Assembly (NCBI RefSeq): GCF_000471905.2
Contig: NW_006499751.1
Coordinates: forward strand, 31,277 to 95,276
Source: Amborella trichopoda
Lineage: Eukaryota; Streptophyta; Magnoliopsida; Amborellales; Amborellaceae
Length of the DNA: 64,000 nucleotides
Direction of reading: 5' to 3'
Part shown: positions 43,741 to 56,027 of the stretch, piece after piece
Numbering within the stretch: position 1 is the first letter of the stretch
How the letters are laid out: each line of letters begins with the position of its first letter
Position numbers and translations under genes: made by a program
Notes under the pieces: generated by a model
The model's input: the letters and a program-made list of their open reading frames with translations, nothing else
The model's database searches: none
What the model was told of the DNA's origin: nothing

Positions 43741-45277
43741 TTACTACCCCTTAGTCGAGTCTCTCTTGTTTGACCAATTTCCTCTTTACTTTCTGCACCT
43801 ATTTCTATGGCATCTGGGTTGTTCAACCCGTTCATCTTGGTCAAGGACTTCCTTATCCTTGGAATCGTGGCTATCCCAGGGAAGCAAGTCGCTCAAGCCT
43901 CCTTCCCTACTCTCCTTTTGAGTCAGGACTCGTGATCCGGCTCCCAGGTTCTCACCTGGATCGGTGCGAGAGGGGACTTAAAGGTCCCTGCCTCCTCGCT
44001 TTCTCGCCCTGGTGGACTTTCCACCAAGGCCACTTGCATTGTAAACATCCTGTTATTGGAAAATCTCCTGCCATTCATACTGCTGGTATGCCGGAAGGCT
44101 GCCCTGTCCATCCCTACGAAAGGCAAGCAAACTACCATTGCTCCTGAGGTTCGTCGCAAGGCAACCCCTTGTGCTCCTTCACTACTCCGAGCCTCCGCAC
44201 CTGGAGGGTTGGTACACATAGGCGGAGGTCCAGAGGTCTTCACCCCTCGCACGCACTCAAAGGCTCATGGTCTATCCACTCGAGCCACATCTCGAGGCAA
44301 CCCTCATGTTGCCTTGAGCTTGCATTTAGGGCCAGGCCTTCTCAGGCCAAACCCTACATGTACCATGCATTTGCTTTCCACGCTAGCTCTATTCCACCTC
44401 GAGCACAGGAGGGTCGATCGTTCCATCTTCCATCCCAACACACACAGCTTCACCTTGTGAGAGACAAGCTCTTGCCTCGCCCCTCACAAACACATGCTCA
44501 TGGGTCTCAGCCTCCTCAAGTTGACCGAGCCCGGGCTGACCCCCAAGTCACCCGGACGGCTAACCTTAAAGGTGCACATGCACCATCTTTGCAGGTCCCT
44601 CTTAGATCCAGACTCAGGTGGAGTCACGAACTAGCTTCTTCCTTTGCTGCTTCCCCGACTCCAGGCAAGCACCTCAAGCCCTGCTACTCAAAGGTCTTCC
44701 CTCAGAGTACCATCTTGAGCTAGCCCCTGGTCAACCGAACACCCGGGCCTCACAGTGGAACTCGGGGCAACGACTTGATGTCAGACAGAGGCCTCCAACC
44801 TCCAAGACAAGACCCAAGCTGCCCTCCATGCTTGGGCCCCACTCCTTGCTCTAGCTCATAGACATGGTCCTCGCCTGTTCGAAGAAAACAGGGCAGTCTA
44901 GGTCTCAGGATCGGTTCTAGAATGAGGTCCATAACCGCCTCAGGATAAAGCAGAAAAGAGGACTGCAGATCTTGACTAGGGGAACCTCCAAGGTAGTTGA
45001 GGTCACCACCCTTGACGACCTCATGCCTTGCAATCCCTTCTTCCCTCTTCAAACTACAGAACCTGAGCAAGTCCAGGAATACTGTTCGGTGATCACTACC
45101 CAAAAGTCACGGTCCCAAGACCGTCAAGAATCGGTCCTCACAAGATCGGCGTGCAAAGCCCGAGTCTAGTCGGGGCAAGCTGAGCCCCTTTAGACTGACT
45201 TACCACGTATAACTCACCAGCCTTGGCAGTCCGCTGCATTACTTGACTTTGGCCTCCCAAAAGAAACGGTCAGTGTC
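43741..45277 (+). other. Gypsy C long leader between primer site and gag
   Basis: Overlapping ORFs of 100-184 codons (43770-44147, 44056-44460, 44169-44723) have no recognisable domain. Ogre-type elements carry an extra ORF in this place; these could be its decayed remains, but nothing in the sequence proves it. Confidence 0.4.
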
Positions 45278-46417
45278 ATGGTGATCAATGACCCGAATGA
45301 CGCTCCCGAGGAGCGGATGAACAACTTCGAGGAATTGATGCAAGCCATCCTCGGAAAGATGGAGCGCCCAGAGGCCTCTAGGTCCCCTTCTTCGTCTGAT
45401 TCCCCAATCGGTGAGGACACAGCTCTTAGGAAGACTCCCCCTCCGATCTCCGAAGACAGCGCCTCTTCTCGCGGGGTCTCCCAAACTAACATAGATGCTA
45501 TGGTGGCCTATAGCCTCAAGAACAAGGTCTCAGGCATGTAGGAGACGCCACTCTACCAAAAGCTGTATCCTTCGTACATTGACCAGGTGTTGTTTCCCCC
45601 AAACTAACAAAAAGAGGAACTCCCCCTATTCAATGGTACCACGTCTCCTCATCAGCATACGGCCCACTTCAAAGTGGCCTGCCGGGAGACGGAAACTGAC
45701 AGACGTTTCCTCCTCAGCCAGTTCGTCGAGACACTCGAAGGACCAGCCTTCCAGTGGTATGCTAGGCTTCCGCCAAACTCGGTGCACACTTGGCAAGAAA
45801 TGGAGTAGTTGTTCTACCAATGCTTCTATGAAGTCCAAAGGAACATGGAAACCATCGAGCTCCGCACCTTGATGCAAAACTCTGATGAGCTGGTTGACAA
45901 GTTCATCACCCAATGGAGAGAGTTGGCGACCTTTCACGCCACCCCCATGACTGAGAAGGAAGCAGTCCAGATCTGCACACGAAACATGCTTCCCGAGATT
46001 GCCCTACATGTCGAGGCATCCAATCCACCCTCCATGTTAGAGCTCATCTTTAACGAAGTTTGTATCGAGGGATTGTTCAAGCACCACGACAACCCTCGTC
46101 AGCAATCCTCTGGCTCAAACTCTCGCTCCAATAGTCAGGGCAATCAAAAGGTAGATATCAGAGCGGCCATCACAGTGACTGACACCAGAGGCTCGGCTCC
46201 CCAAACTCTCGACTTGTCTAAAGCACAAACGCCTCAGGCCAAGGGCAAGCAACAGTCCTACAATGCGGTCCCGACTCTTAAAAACAGTAAGCAAAACGAC
46301 TATGCAAGACACCCTTTGGTCCCTCTTCTGCCTATGCAAGAAGACCTCCTGACGCAAGCCCAGCAAAATACTAAGCAAGACCCCTTGCAGGCCCTCTTTG
46401 AGACACTGCTCCAATAG
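45278..46417 (+). pseudogene. Gypsy C gag
   Basis: One frame runs from the ATG at 45278 to 46417 with in-frame stops at about 45539, 45604 and 45806. The retrotransposon gag core is clear: FKVACRETETDRRFLLSQFV, LEGPAFQWYARLPPNSVHTW, then MQNSDELVDKFITQWRELA, then EIALHVEASNP. It forms the particle in intact relatives. The end is Gln/Asn/Ser-rich; no CCHC knuckle was seen. Most of the length is conserved although it carries three stops. Confidence 0.8.
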
Positions 46418-47524
46418 GGTGTCAGCCCCAAGTCAGCCAGATAGCCTAAGCATCTTGCCCGGGGCACGAAAAAACTTTAGTGCCCCTATCACCAAGTGTG
46501 GAGCACGAACTCAAGGAGTGCACTGGGTTTGAGGCAACAGTCAAAGAGAAAGTCCAACAAGGCCACATCGTCTATGCGGTTCTCTCAAGACAAGTCCAAG
46601 CCCTTGCACCTGTTCAAGAGGAAGCCCCACTACAAGCCCCTCATGAGCATGCACTGGACCTTTCAGAGCCCTCGACCTCTCAGCCCTGGGAAGTCTAGAA
46701 TGGGCAAACTAGGCTCAAATCCCTGAAACGTGAGGCAATCCACCAAGCTAGGGCCACTCAACAGTCTGATAGGGTGGTCCAAACACCCCCTCAGGGATCT
46801 CAAAGGAGAAGACGAGCACCTTGGTCAGTCCGCAAAAGGAATCATCTTCCTCAGCCACTAGTCAAGGAAGAACTCCTCATGCCCCTTCCTCCGCTGCCGA
46901 CCTTGCAAGACTTCATCCCAGGCACAGCTCGCCTCATCTTATCGTCTAATCAGGAGTTAGTCAAAATGGGTGACGATGTTAAAAGCACCCCACGATGATC
47001 AAAGCCGAGGCATGACCTTAAATACCCCCTGCAAACGTCCAATTCTGGCGACGACGTAAAGAGGTACCCGGAACGTTCTAAATCTTCTTCTCCTTTCCCC
47101 TACTCTATTCCTTCTGTAGGTACCGCTCGACGCCCAGATTTTGACACTCTAAATAAAGAGTGCGGAGGCGCCGACCTCACCATGCTACAATAAGAGTGCC
47201 TTAGAGAGATGCTGGCCCAAGCGATTGGATTTTTGACAGCTGCCAACGCCATGTCAACCCCAGCAAAGACCGAGTCATCTTCAGACTCCTGTTCCAAAGA
47301 GGCCTCCCACGGTGCAAATATTGGAAGTACCAACTAGCACAGGACAAATGGGTCTAAGATCGGGAAAGAAGCTACAACCCACACCTCAAAAGCTCAAGGT
47401 CCTCAAACTTCTTGATCCTTCACTTTCCCCTAAACCTAAACCTCATACTTTTACATCCCTAATACAAGTCCCTATCACTTCCCCATCAACCTAGACCGCA
47501 CTAACTGAGCAACAAAGTCAGCCA
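46418..47524 (+). pseudogene. Gypsy C gag-protease linker, broken
   Basis: Short frames rich in Pro, Gln and Lys (46480-46698, 46774-46998, 47312-47494). No domain is recognised. The length is typical of the linker in Tat elements. Confidence 0.4.
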
Positions 47525-48345
47525 GTGTCACAAACCAAAACCCAACTAAAGCCTGTTCATAAATCTACCCTACCACCTACACCAGTGACTGGATCAGGAA
47601 CACATAAGACTAATGAGGATAAAGTGAAGTACAACGTAATTGGGCACTTGAGAAAGCTTCCAACCCTTTTAAGTATCTATAACGCCCTCCTGCTGTCTAG
47701 AGACTATCACATGGCTCTGGTCCATGCTCTTTCTAACTTAGAGGTGTACGAGACTGAGGTTGAACCTATTGAGGTTGACCCAGCCATTCTAAGTGGGTGC
47801 CTGACAATCTCCTTTTCTGAAGATGACTTTCAGTTGGGAGGGAAATTCTACAATCGCCCCCTCTTCGTGAATGGTGAACTGCACGCCTACCCTCTCAATC
47901 AAATCACGCTGGACAGAGGGTCAACAGTTAACCTGATCCTAAGAAGGATTCTCACCCGACTGGGATTAGGGTATGACAACCTCACTCCCACCCACATCAC
48001 TGTGCAAGGGTTCAACCAGTCAGGAGAAAAGCCAGGCGGCACATTGCGTCTTCACCTCAAGATCGGTGATCTCAATGATTACGCTTAGTTCCACGTGATC
48101 GACACCGATGCCTCTTACAACGTCCTGCTTAGTCGTCCTTGGCTTCACGATCAAGGGGTGGTTCCTTCCACGCTCCACCAATGTTTCAAGTACAGCTGAG
48201 ATGGAAGGAAACACATGGTCTATGCTGACAAAAGACCGTTCCCCGTAGCTGAAACTCACTACGGCGATGCTAAGTACTATTTCACAGACCTTCCAGCATC
48301 AGAAAAGCCAAAAGATTATGATCGAAAGTCTGTAAGAGAGACATG
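47525..48345 (+). pseudogene. Gypsy C retropepsin-like protease
   Basis: At about residues 55-80, DYHMALVHALSNLEVYETEV precedes the protease. The active site appears as ITLDRGSTVNLI (normally DSGS; here DRGS). GLGYDNLTPTHITVQGF and, after a stop at 48086, [20 protein letters not shown] then [10 protein letters not shown] complete the fold in the same frame. The YNVLLGRPW-type motif is typical of Gypsy proteases. The Ser-to-Arg change at the active site and two stops suggest it is dead. Confidence 0.75.
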
Positions 48346-49174
48346 ACCTTTGTCTCATGACGATGTTGAGGATATGGGGTGAATGATCATGGATATGTTC
48401 AAAGAAGAGGAAAGACAAGGCAAGATCCTCCCTTTGACCCCCATTCACCCAAGTATACCTTGCCACCTCTCTAAGGTCATGGTATCCTCTCCCAAAGATG
48501 AAGCTTCTTCCTCTACTTCTAATTCGCTAGAGCAAAACGACGAGACAGAAGTAGCCCCTAATCCCAAGGAAGCCCCAGAAGTGGACCTTCCAGCACCAAG
48601 GGTCACCTATACATCAGACTAGCAAAAGGTTCTGCATGTCCCCATCGCTCTCCTAGAGGCAGAACTGGCGCACCAACCGCCACGAAAGGTGCTCCAAATT
48701 CTGTACTCCTTGAATAAGGAGATCACTGACAGCTAAAAGAAGGTCCTACACTTCTCAGGGGTTGTTGAAGAAGTACAGGCATACGAGAGTCATCCCTCTG
48801 GCTCTCTGGAACAAGACCCCATGGCAGAGCTAAGAAGCGAGGTTTGTAATCTCCAGAGCCAATTAGAGATCATGCTCATCGCCTCAAAGCATTTAAAGGG
48901 GTTTGTCCCTGATACTAAGACTTATGACGAGCTCAAGGCTAATGCACCTCGAATTGAAGCCAAAGCTCCCCCAGATTGGAGCATTTACAGCGAGCAAGCT
49001 CATCGAATCATGAGAACCATGAATTATGAGCCCCACTCCAATCACATACTATGGGGTGAGGAAGCCACTGCTCTCCCATTCGAGGTCATTGAAGCCACAA
49101 CAGGCTGCTATAAAACGAAACAAGGAGTAAGATATTCTCTCTCGTCTCAAACAATGAAAGGGAGGATGCAATGA
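48346..49174 (+). pseudogene. Gypsy C post-protease ORFs of unknown function
   Basis: Two frames (48383-48622, acidic and Ser-rich; 48821-49174, with ELRSEVCNLQSQLEIMLIAS and a helix-rich C terminus) lie where RT should start. I looked for RT motifs (DYTDLNKACPKD-like, YIDD-like, DFGP-like) and saw none. They may be a remnant that replaced pol. Confidence 0.4.
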
Positions 49175-49285
49175 AATAAAAAGAAAAGTCAAAAGATTGT
49201 TTCATTCTCAAATCAAGAGGATGTTACAAGCTGCCTTCCTTTACAATGGAAAGAAACGAAAAAGAAAAAGAGAAAGAAGGCATAA

Positions 49286-49717
49286 TTAAAATCTATCAAT
49301 TGCTTCATTGATCTTTCCCCTGTACAATGCAGCCGATGTTTTCTCCCGTTCAATCTCGTTCTTCAGCTTTGCTACCAGCCCTGCTTCTTGCTCCATCAAG
49401 GTGGTTGCTTCTCCCAAAGAATGGTGGAGGGCCAAAGCGTGATCAAAAAACACTGTATTCTTTGCTTCCCAATCCACAGTCTCTTTTTCCAGCTTGTCAA
49501 GCTTCTGTGTCAGCTTTAATATCTTTGCTCTCAGAGTCGTCACCTTGTGATGTCGGGCGGTGGCCTCCTCAGCAAGACCCGATCTATAGGATTCCACGGC
49601 ATCCAGCTGCTGCGATTGAGTGTTTACCAATTCACGGTAGTGTAGAAGATAATATTCCAAAGGGGGCAACCACAAGTTTTCCAGTTGCTTCACAATTTCT
49701 TCTTCCTGTGATACCGC
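49286..49717 (-). CDS. Antisense coiled-coil ORF inside Gypsy C
   Basis: The minus strand has an open frame of about 140 codons. It starts within AVSQEEEIVKQLENLWLPPL and runs through QSQQLDAVESYRSGLAEEAT and AKILKLTQKLDKLEKETVDW to a stop at 49286. Heptad-like Leu/Ile spacing and Glu/Lys/Gln content over about 90 residues indicate a coiled coil. It is antisense to gag and protease and lies 3' of them. Antisense accessory genes at this place are known in Tat elements such as Grande (gene23). No ATG was found at its start; the open frame is bounded upstream by a stop in the 31-bp repeat. It may be a last exon. Confidence 0.5.
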   Translation of the reverse strand, partial: AVSQEEEIVKQLENLWLPPLEYYLLHYRELVNTQSQQLDAVESYRSGLAEEATARHHKVTTLRAKILKLTQKLDKLEKETVDWEAKNTVFFDHALALHHSLGEATTLMEQEAGLVAKLKNEIEREKTSAALYRGKINEAIDRF

Positions 49718-49796
49718 GAACTACCCTTTTTGTACCCTGTGATACCGCGAACTCCCCTTTTTGTACCCTGTGATACCGCGAACTACCCCCGATAAA
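49707..49796. repeat. 31-bp triplication next to the antisense ORF
   Basis: TGTGATACCGCGAACTACCC starts at 49707, 49738 and 49769 with one or two changes. Confidence 0.9.
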
Positions 49797-50295
49797 CTCA
49801 GAATGACACTCTAGTCCCCAGCTCTTGATGGTGATAAGACCAGGCCAGGGAGGGCCAAGCCTGGGACCCGAAGCATCATCGTCGTGCGCCTCGTCAAGAC
49901 TTGCGTCTCGTGTCTCATTAGAAGGCTAGTGCTGTGCTCCCCATCAGGACTTTTATCGAGGGCCTTGACCAGAGGCTATCGCTGCCCCTCGTTCAGAGAT
50001 TATCACCGCGCGTCTCATCTAGTGGTCATTGCCATGCGTCTCCTCCACATATCACTGCTGCACAGAACGTCAGGTTCTACTATTGCGTGCATCACCAAGG
50101 GACCTAACGCATCACCTAGGCTTACTGATGCATATGCCACTCTACACTTAATGCTGCGCACATGCCTTGGCACTCCCCTCTAGACCATTGTCTAGCCTTT
50201 TCAGGAAGTTCATTCCTTGCATCACAGTCTCACTCCTTAGGGAGTCCAATCTCTGGTGATAGCCCTGTTCCCCAAGGAGTCGCTTGCCTTCACCA
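49797..50295. other. Gypsy C non-coding 3' region, first part
   Basis: GC-richer DNA with no domain in its short ORFs. It leads into the 35-bp array. Confidence 0.5.
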
Positions 50296-50960
50296 CTTAA
50301 TGGTCTGCATTGCATGGCCTTAAACTGCACAGCCATGGTCTGTATTGCATGACCTTAAACTGCACAACCATGGTCCGCATTGCATGACCTTACACTGCAC
50401 AGCCATGGTCCGTATTGCATGACCTTAAACTGCACAGCCATGGTCCGCCTTTCATGACCTTAAACTGCACAGCCATGGTCTGCATTACATGACATTAAAC
50501 TGCACAGCCATGGTCCGCATTGCATGAGCTTAAACTACACAGCCATGGTACACATTGCATGACCTTAAACTGCACAGCCATGATCTGTATTGCATGACCT
50601 TAAACTGCACAGCCATGGTCCGCATTGCATGACCTTAAACTGTACAGCCACGGTCCATGCAGCATGGCCCTAAACTGTATAACCACAGTCCATGATGCAT
50701 GACCCTAAACTGTATGATCATGGTCCGAACTATATAACCTTAAACTATAGCAGAGGTCTAGTTGCACGACCTCAAACTGCAAAGTCCTTATCACACGACT
50801 CAAAACTGTACGATCATGGTCCAAACTATACGACCCTAAACTGTAGTGGAGGTCTAGTTGCACGACCACAAACTACATGATCCTAGTTGTATGACTTTAA
50901 ACTGCATAGCCATGGTCCGAGCTACAAGACCTTAAGACTGTAATGCGCAGTAGTCCATAC
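50296..50960. repeat. 35-bp tandem array in Gypsy C
   Basis: CATGGTCCGCATTGCATGAC and the following CTTAAACTGCACAGC make a 35-bp unit, about ten regular copies to 50650 and diverged ones to 50960. Isolated copies recur at 51300-51540 and 51940-52010. Confidence 0.88.
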
Positions 50961-52429
50961 GCATAACTCCAACTAGACCCCCAGCGGAGTTAGATGTATG
51001 CATACTCACCCCGTTATCTCCAGAGAGTTAAGGCCATTCTTACACCTTCAACCCATAGTGGGATTCATCTGTGCTTTGGCTTGTCAGTGTTCCATGCACA
51101 CAGATATTTATTATTCCCGTGGAGTCACACTGACCCTCCTAATCCCCAGTTAAGCCTCTCCTGTTTACTACTCCTTGTAGGGTCACAACCTTCATCTATA
51201 TCTCTTTGCATGTGTATAGCCTTAATTATCTTTATCCCCAAGGAATCAGATTGCTATCCACATACCTCCCCCCCCCCCCGCCCGCATGCAGCCTTACTGA
51301 CATGACAATTCATACTCGGTTCATGCTGCATGACCCTAAAATGCATAGCCATGGTCCAAACTATATGACCTTAAACTATAGAGGAGGTCTCATTGCACAA
51401 CCTTAAATTCTATGGTCCTGATTGCATGACCTAAAATTGTATAACCACGGTCCAAGCTATATGACCTTAAACCATAGTGCACATCCTGGCTGCATAACGT
51501 TAAACTGCTTTGCCCAGGTCTAGGAGCGCGACCTTAAAACATGCCCCCGTTAATCGCACACCCCTTTCACGTGAATCTTCGTGCATGCTTTCCCTAACCA
51601 CCCATTTGTGTGCGGGTACCCTCTTCTTCTCCCCAGTGAGTCTACTTAGCCGCACACGCCCTTTACGAGCATCTCCATGCACGTCTTACCTAGCAGACCC
51701 ATTCATGTGCGCGTGCCACCTTCAACATCTTTTATCATCCCCCAGTGAGTCTTACCCATGTTCACCAAACGACAAGCCATCTTGGTACCTATATTCGTCG
51801 TCAGCTAGTGGGTCACCACCTTTCACCTACCATCCAATCAACTCTCCACAGGCAACTTCATGCCATCCTCCCAAGTGAGTCAAAGTCATCACCAGACTCA
51901 CTTTGTGGACTCTACATACTGCCATTCCTTATTGCTACGGTTCAGCTATATGACCCTAAACTATAATGTACGTCCTGGTCGCATGACGTTAAAAGGCTTC
52001 GCACAGGTCTCAAAGGCATGAACCTAAGCACGCCTTCTAAAAAAAAATGGGCATGGTATACACCTAGACAAGGGAACTCCATGAGTAAAAATGACAGACG
52101 GGCATGGTCACGAAACCATGAGTAAGAGAGTTCCATGGAAAGCAAAATCCAAGGGCAGTAAAAACCCAAGAGGGCACCGTGAAAAAAAATGGGTAAAAAG
52201 GGTGGACATGATAGGTCACAGGTAAAAGAGCCCATAAATAACAGAAGTTGGTGAAAACCTCTTCACGGCACCGCTTCTCCTATTCAAGTGAAAACCCGCG
52301 AAAGGGCGCTTGGACCGATAAGACAAGCTGATGCACGATTACCACCTCACCCGACATTCAATTTCCAAATGGTCACGATGCTACTGAGGTCTGCCTAAAA
52401 TGCTCAAAAGTCAGCATCCAGTTGTAGAT
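50961..52429. other. Gypsy C non-coding 3' region, middle
   Basis: Scattered copies of the 35-bp motif, a C run near 51270-51280 and low-complexity ORFs. No protein domain was seen. Confidence 0.5.
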
Positions 52430-52955
52430 CAGATGGTTCGTTAGGGAGTGAAAGCCCCACAAGATCTCCCCGGTTTCATGGCTCATCAGGGAGTGAGAGG
52501 ATCTCCCCGGTTTCATGGCTCATCAGGAAGTGAAAGGATCTCCCCGGTTTCATGGCTCATCAGGGAGTGAGAGCCGCATAAGATCTCCCCAGTTTCATGG
52601 CTCATCAGGGAGTGAGAGCCCCACAAGATCTCCTCAGTTTCCACAGCTCGTTAGGGAGTGAGAGCCCCATAAGATCTCCTCTGTTTCATGGCTCATCAGG
52701 GAGTGAGAGCCGCATAAGATCTCTTCGGTGTCATGGCTCATCAGGGAGTAAGATCCCCACAAGATCTCCTCAGTTTTATAGCTCATCAGGGAGTGAGAGT
52801 ACACAAGATCTCCTCGGTTTCATGGGTCATAAGGGAGTGAGAACCGCATAAGATCTCCCCGGTTTCATAGCTCATTAGGGAGTGAGAGCGCATAAGATCT
52901 CCCTGGTTTCATGGCTCATCAGGGAGTGAGAGCCTCATAAGATCTCCTTGGTTCA
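52430..52955. repeat. About 45-bp tandem array in Gypsy C
   Basis: The unit GGTTTCATGGCTCATCAGGG followed by AGTGAGAGCCGCATAAGATC and TCCCC repeats about 12 times; some units lack about 15 bases. Confidence 0.88.
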
Positions 52956-53414
52956 ACAACAACAAGAGTCCTTGAGGGTGAGGACGATGACCAAAAGATC
53001 CCTTCGAAAATGCTAAGAGCCATCACGAAGGCAAGAAACTGATGAAGCCAGGGCCTAACTTGCCACAGGCTTTAGAATAGTCTTCGCTAAACCCCCTAGC
53101 CTACATGGGACCAGACTTTGGAGTTGGGTCTGAAGCCCCCTACTGGACCCTGCTAGACAAGACCTACAGGAGATACCTTGAGCATAAAAAGCAAACCTGG
53201 TGTAGCATCAAACAACGCCGAGCAAAGTTTCATAGCATTTGGCCTTTGGCCTTTAAAAAAGGCCTAGTTCTGAATGAGGAGGTCCTTACAAAGGCCTCAT
53301 GCTCCAGAACCACAGATAGTCTCTTGAGGGTGCAAACTCTACAAAGATTCCTCAAACTTCTCGAATTATTGTACTTCTCGATTCTCTCGAAGCACAACAT
53401 TCGGTGGGACATGC

Positions 53415-56022
53415 TGTTGGAAGATATTTTTCATCAACATGGGGCCCCCACTCAATAAAGGCCTAGCAGGTAGTGGAAATTCAGACAGTATCAGAACAAC
53501 CCCAGAACTAACTACGATTTTCATGATGTCTCTCAAGAATCTCCTGCCAAGTTTTGTCGTATTTCGACATGTCAAGGGTAGTGCAAACTGAGAAAGAGTT
53601 CTAGTAGAATCGGCCTCTAGCACCCTGAAACGGACTCCTATAACTAGAGCTACATTTTTAGTGTCTCAAATGGCTGTAAGAACATGACCATTGGACCTGA
53701 CATGGTTTAAAACCCTCAAGGGTCAAGTTTTAGCTCAAACAGACATTCCAAGAAGAAGTTATAGGCAAAAGAGTGAAATAGGAGAAGTCACACGCTATTC
53801 CCGTGCGGCCACCATTGAAGGGACAGTCACGATTAGTGACTTTTGACTCTCATATATCACTCATCCTAAGTCGAATTGTGCTCAAATTTGGTGAGCATGT
53901 TCCTCTAGTCAAGACGAGCGATTCGATATGTGGCACGCCTCGTGACGATACCCGAGCGCGAAGAAAGCTACAGAGAAGTTACTGATCCGTGAAGAAAGTG
54001 TAGGAAATTCAGTAGCATCGTGACTCGCTTGAGTGGCCAAATCACGCTGCTCGCGAGCCTGATAGAATGGGACTAATTCCATTGCGGGCTTAAGGTCTCG
54101 GGCCACCTCTGATCGGAACCCCGTACATGAATAACGGCCGGATTGTGCATACGAAGCCAACGAACAGACTGTAAATTCTGTTGTAGGAATTCTTGATTCC
54201 GGCCAAAATTTCAAACTCTCAAAATCTTCGTTCGACCGTGAAATCGAGCTGCGTTTGGTGCCCCATGATCATAGTGGCATGCTCAGTGTGATTCAACGAA
54301 GAAAAAACAGAAAAACATCAAAGAACAAATACTCTCTCGATCCAAAGTTTTAAGATCTACTCAAATTTCAAGTCACATGATCGTGTATCAAAAACACGAT
54401 CCATGGCTCGAAGTTGGTATCAAATCGATCTCCATACCGAGCCCTACAAGAAAACAATAATTTTACGATCAACCAGGCACCAGAATGACCCCGGATTAGC
54501 CATGCAAGATCAAGCATGTCCTAGGGCCACATGGAATGGTCTGGAATTCCATGACTTGTTAGGAAGGGGCAAATCTATCATTTTGCACCCTATTTTCTAT
54601 TTTTTTTAATTCAATTTAATCTTAATTTCCAGGAATTAGGTTTACTTTTGATCATCCACCCATGTTTGGGGCATACTTCTATATATACGTACCATCATTG
54701 TACGCAAAAAAAGGAGAAGAGGCAGAGGCATACACACACAAGAGAGAGTTTTCACTTAATATAAGTTTCTCTTTCTTACCATTGTGGTGTCACGTTTGAG
54801 AGAGAGAGAGAGTGAGGTGAGAGAAACTTTTGGACCGGTATGCCTAGAGTTGAGGTAAACCTTATCTCTCTTCTTCTTCTTTTCTTCTTCTTTCATTTCT
54901 CCCCTCTTTTCTCCCCCTTCTTCGTCTGAGTTCCTTGCGGAGGTCGTGCATGGCAGTTGAAGTGCCATGCATGCCTCTCCCTTGGTCCCACAGGTTGTGC
55001 ATGGCGATGGCAACACCATGCATGAGTCCCCCTCCCCTTCTATTTGTCTGTCTCTTTCTTCTAGTGAAATCTATAGACGGCGCTGCCTATCGCCGCCCAC
55101 AGACATTGTTGTAACGTCTCAGCGAAGAACCCAAACGGCGAAGCTTGTTGCCACCTGCAGGGGTCTCCTCTTATTGCACGTCTAGCGGAGACGGCGATAC
55201 CTATCACCGCCCGCTAGAGGCTTTGTCAACACCCATTGCCATCCGCGAGCTTCCTCCACCTTACCGGCGCCCATTGCCGTTCTCCGTGTGTCCCTTGCCT
55301 ATCGCTATGCGACCTAGGAGAAGCTATCACCATGTGCCTCGTCAGGAGTTGGCGCCGTTCACAAGGGATGCGTTGTCTACTTGCAATGCCCACCACGATG
55401 TCTATTGACATCCGGACTTCCCCTTCCATCTCGTTCTTTCCTCTTCACCTCTTTCTCCTCTCACTTGACTGAGGGTAGACCTAGCCGATCACCGATACGT
55501 CGACCTTGTTTTTTAGTAGTATTGCCACCGTACTGGTCCTGAGAACCATGCTCGTCTTGCTACCACTCCGAGTCAGTAATTTTTGGTTGTCATGCTAGTC
55601 TCACCCCCAAGTCAAGCTCTCTTTTCGTTTGTATCTTTCACGAACCTTTCACTTCATCGCCTTCTCATGTGAATGTGCATTGCCCTAAAACTAGGGTGGG
55701 TTCCTTCAACCGACTTGTCTTACAAATTAACTATAGAAGTGTTGTGTAGAAAACACAAGAGGCTTACAGGTTAAGGGAGGCGATTCCGAATCAGCTCAAG
55801 CACCTGGGGGGCTTTCTTCGTGATCTAAGAGGGTGTCCACGCGAGCAAGTCTGTGTAAGTCATAAACCTGCCTAAAATTCCTCTCTCATTGGTTGGTATA
55901 CCTACCCTTGCCCTCGAGCAAGGTTTCGAGAGAGCGATCTCAGATCTCGGGTTCACAAGAAACCTGAGACACGTGCCACCAGATCACCTAGATCCGGTGG
56001 GCAAGATCGAGGCACCAAACCA
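53415..56022 (+). repeat. Gypsy C 3' LTR (2608 bp)
   Basis: Starts TGTTGGAAG at 53415, ends ACCA at 56022, directly before ATCAC. Conserved TATA region at about 54680. Confidence 0.85.
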
Positions 56023-56027
56023 ATCAC
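56023..56027. repeat. Gypsy C target duplication, right
   Basis: ATCAC as at 41137-41141. Confidence 0.85.

Larger units (their letters stand above)
41142..56022 (+). mobile_element. Gypsy C: Tat-like Ty3/Gypsy element without RT or integrase (14.9 kb)
   Basis: It has two 2.6-kb LTRs starting TGTTGGAAG and ending ACCA, and a perfect 5-bp duplication ATCAC. The primer site TGGCGACTCCAATGGGGAC three bases after the 5' LTR is of the tRNA-Arg type used by Tat/Ogre elements. Gag and a retropepsin-like protease are present, broken by stops. No RT, RNase H or integrase motif was found in any frame. The 3' part has an antisense ORF and long tandem arrays. This is a large non-autonomous derivative that would need proteins in trans. 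Confidence 0.85.

Noticed and set aside
43770..44723. Overlapping ORFs of 125-184 codons as a host gene
   Set aside because: They lie inside Gypsy C between primer site and gag, overlap in several frames and show no domain.
50296..52955. CRISPR-like repeat arrays
   Set aside because: Repeats are contiguous without unique spacers, and the DNA is plant nuclear.
48346..53410. Hidden reverse transcriptase or integrase of Gypsy C
   Set aside because: I looked for the usual RT and integrase motifs in the translated frames and saw none.
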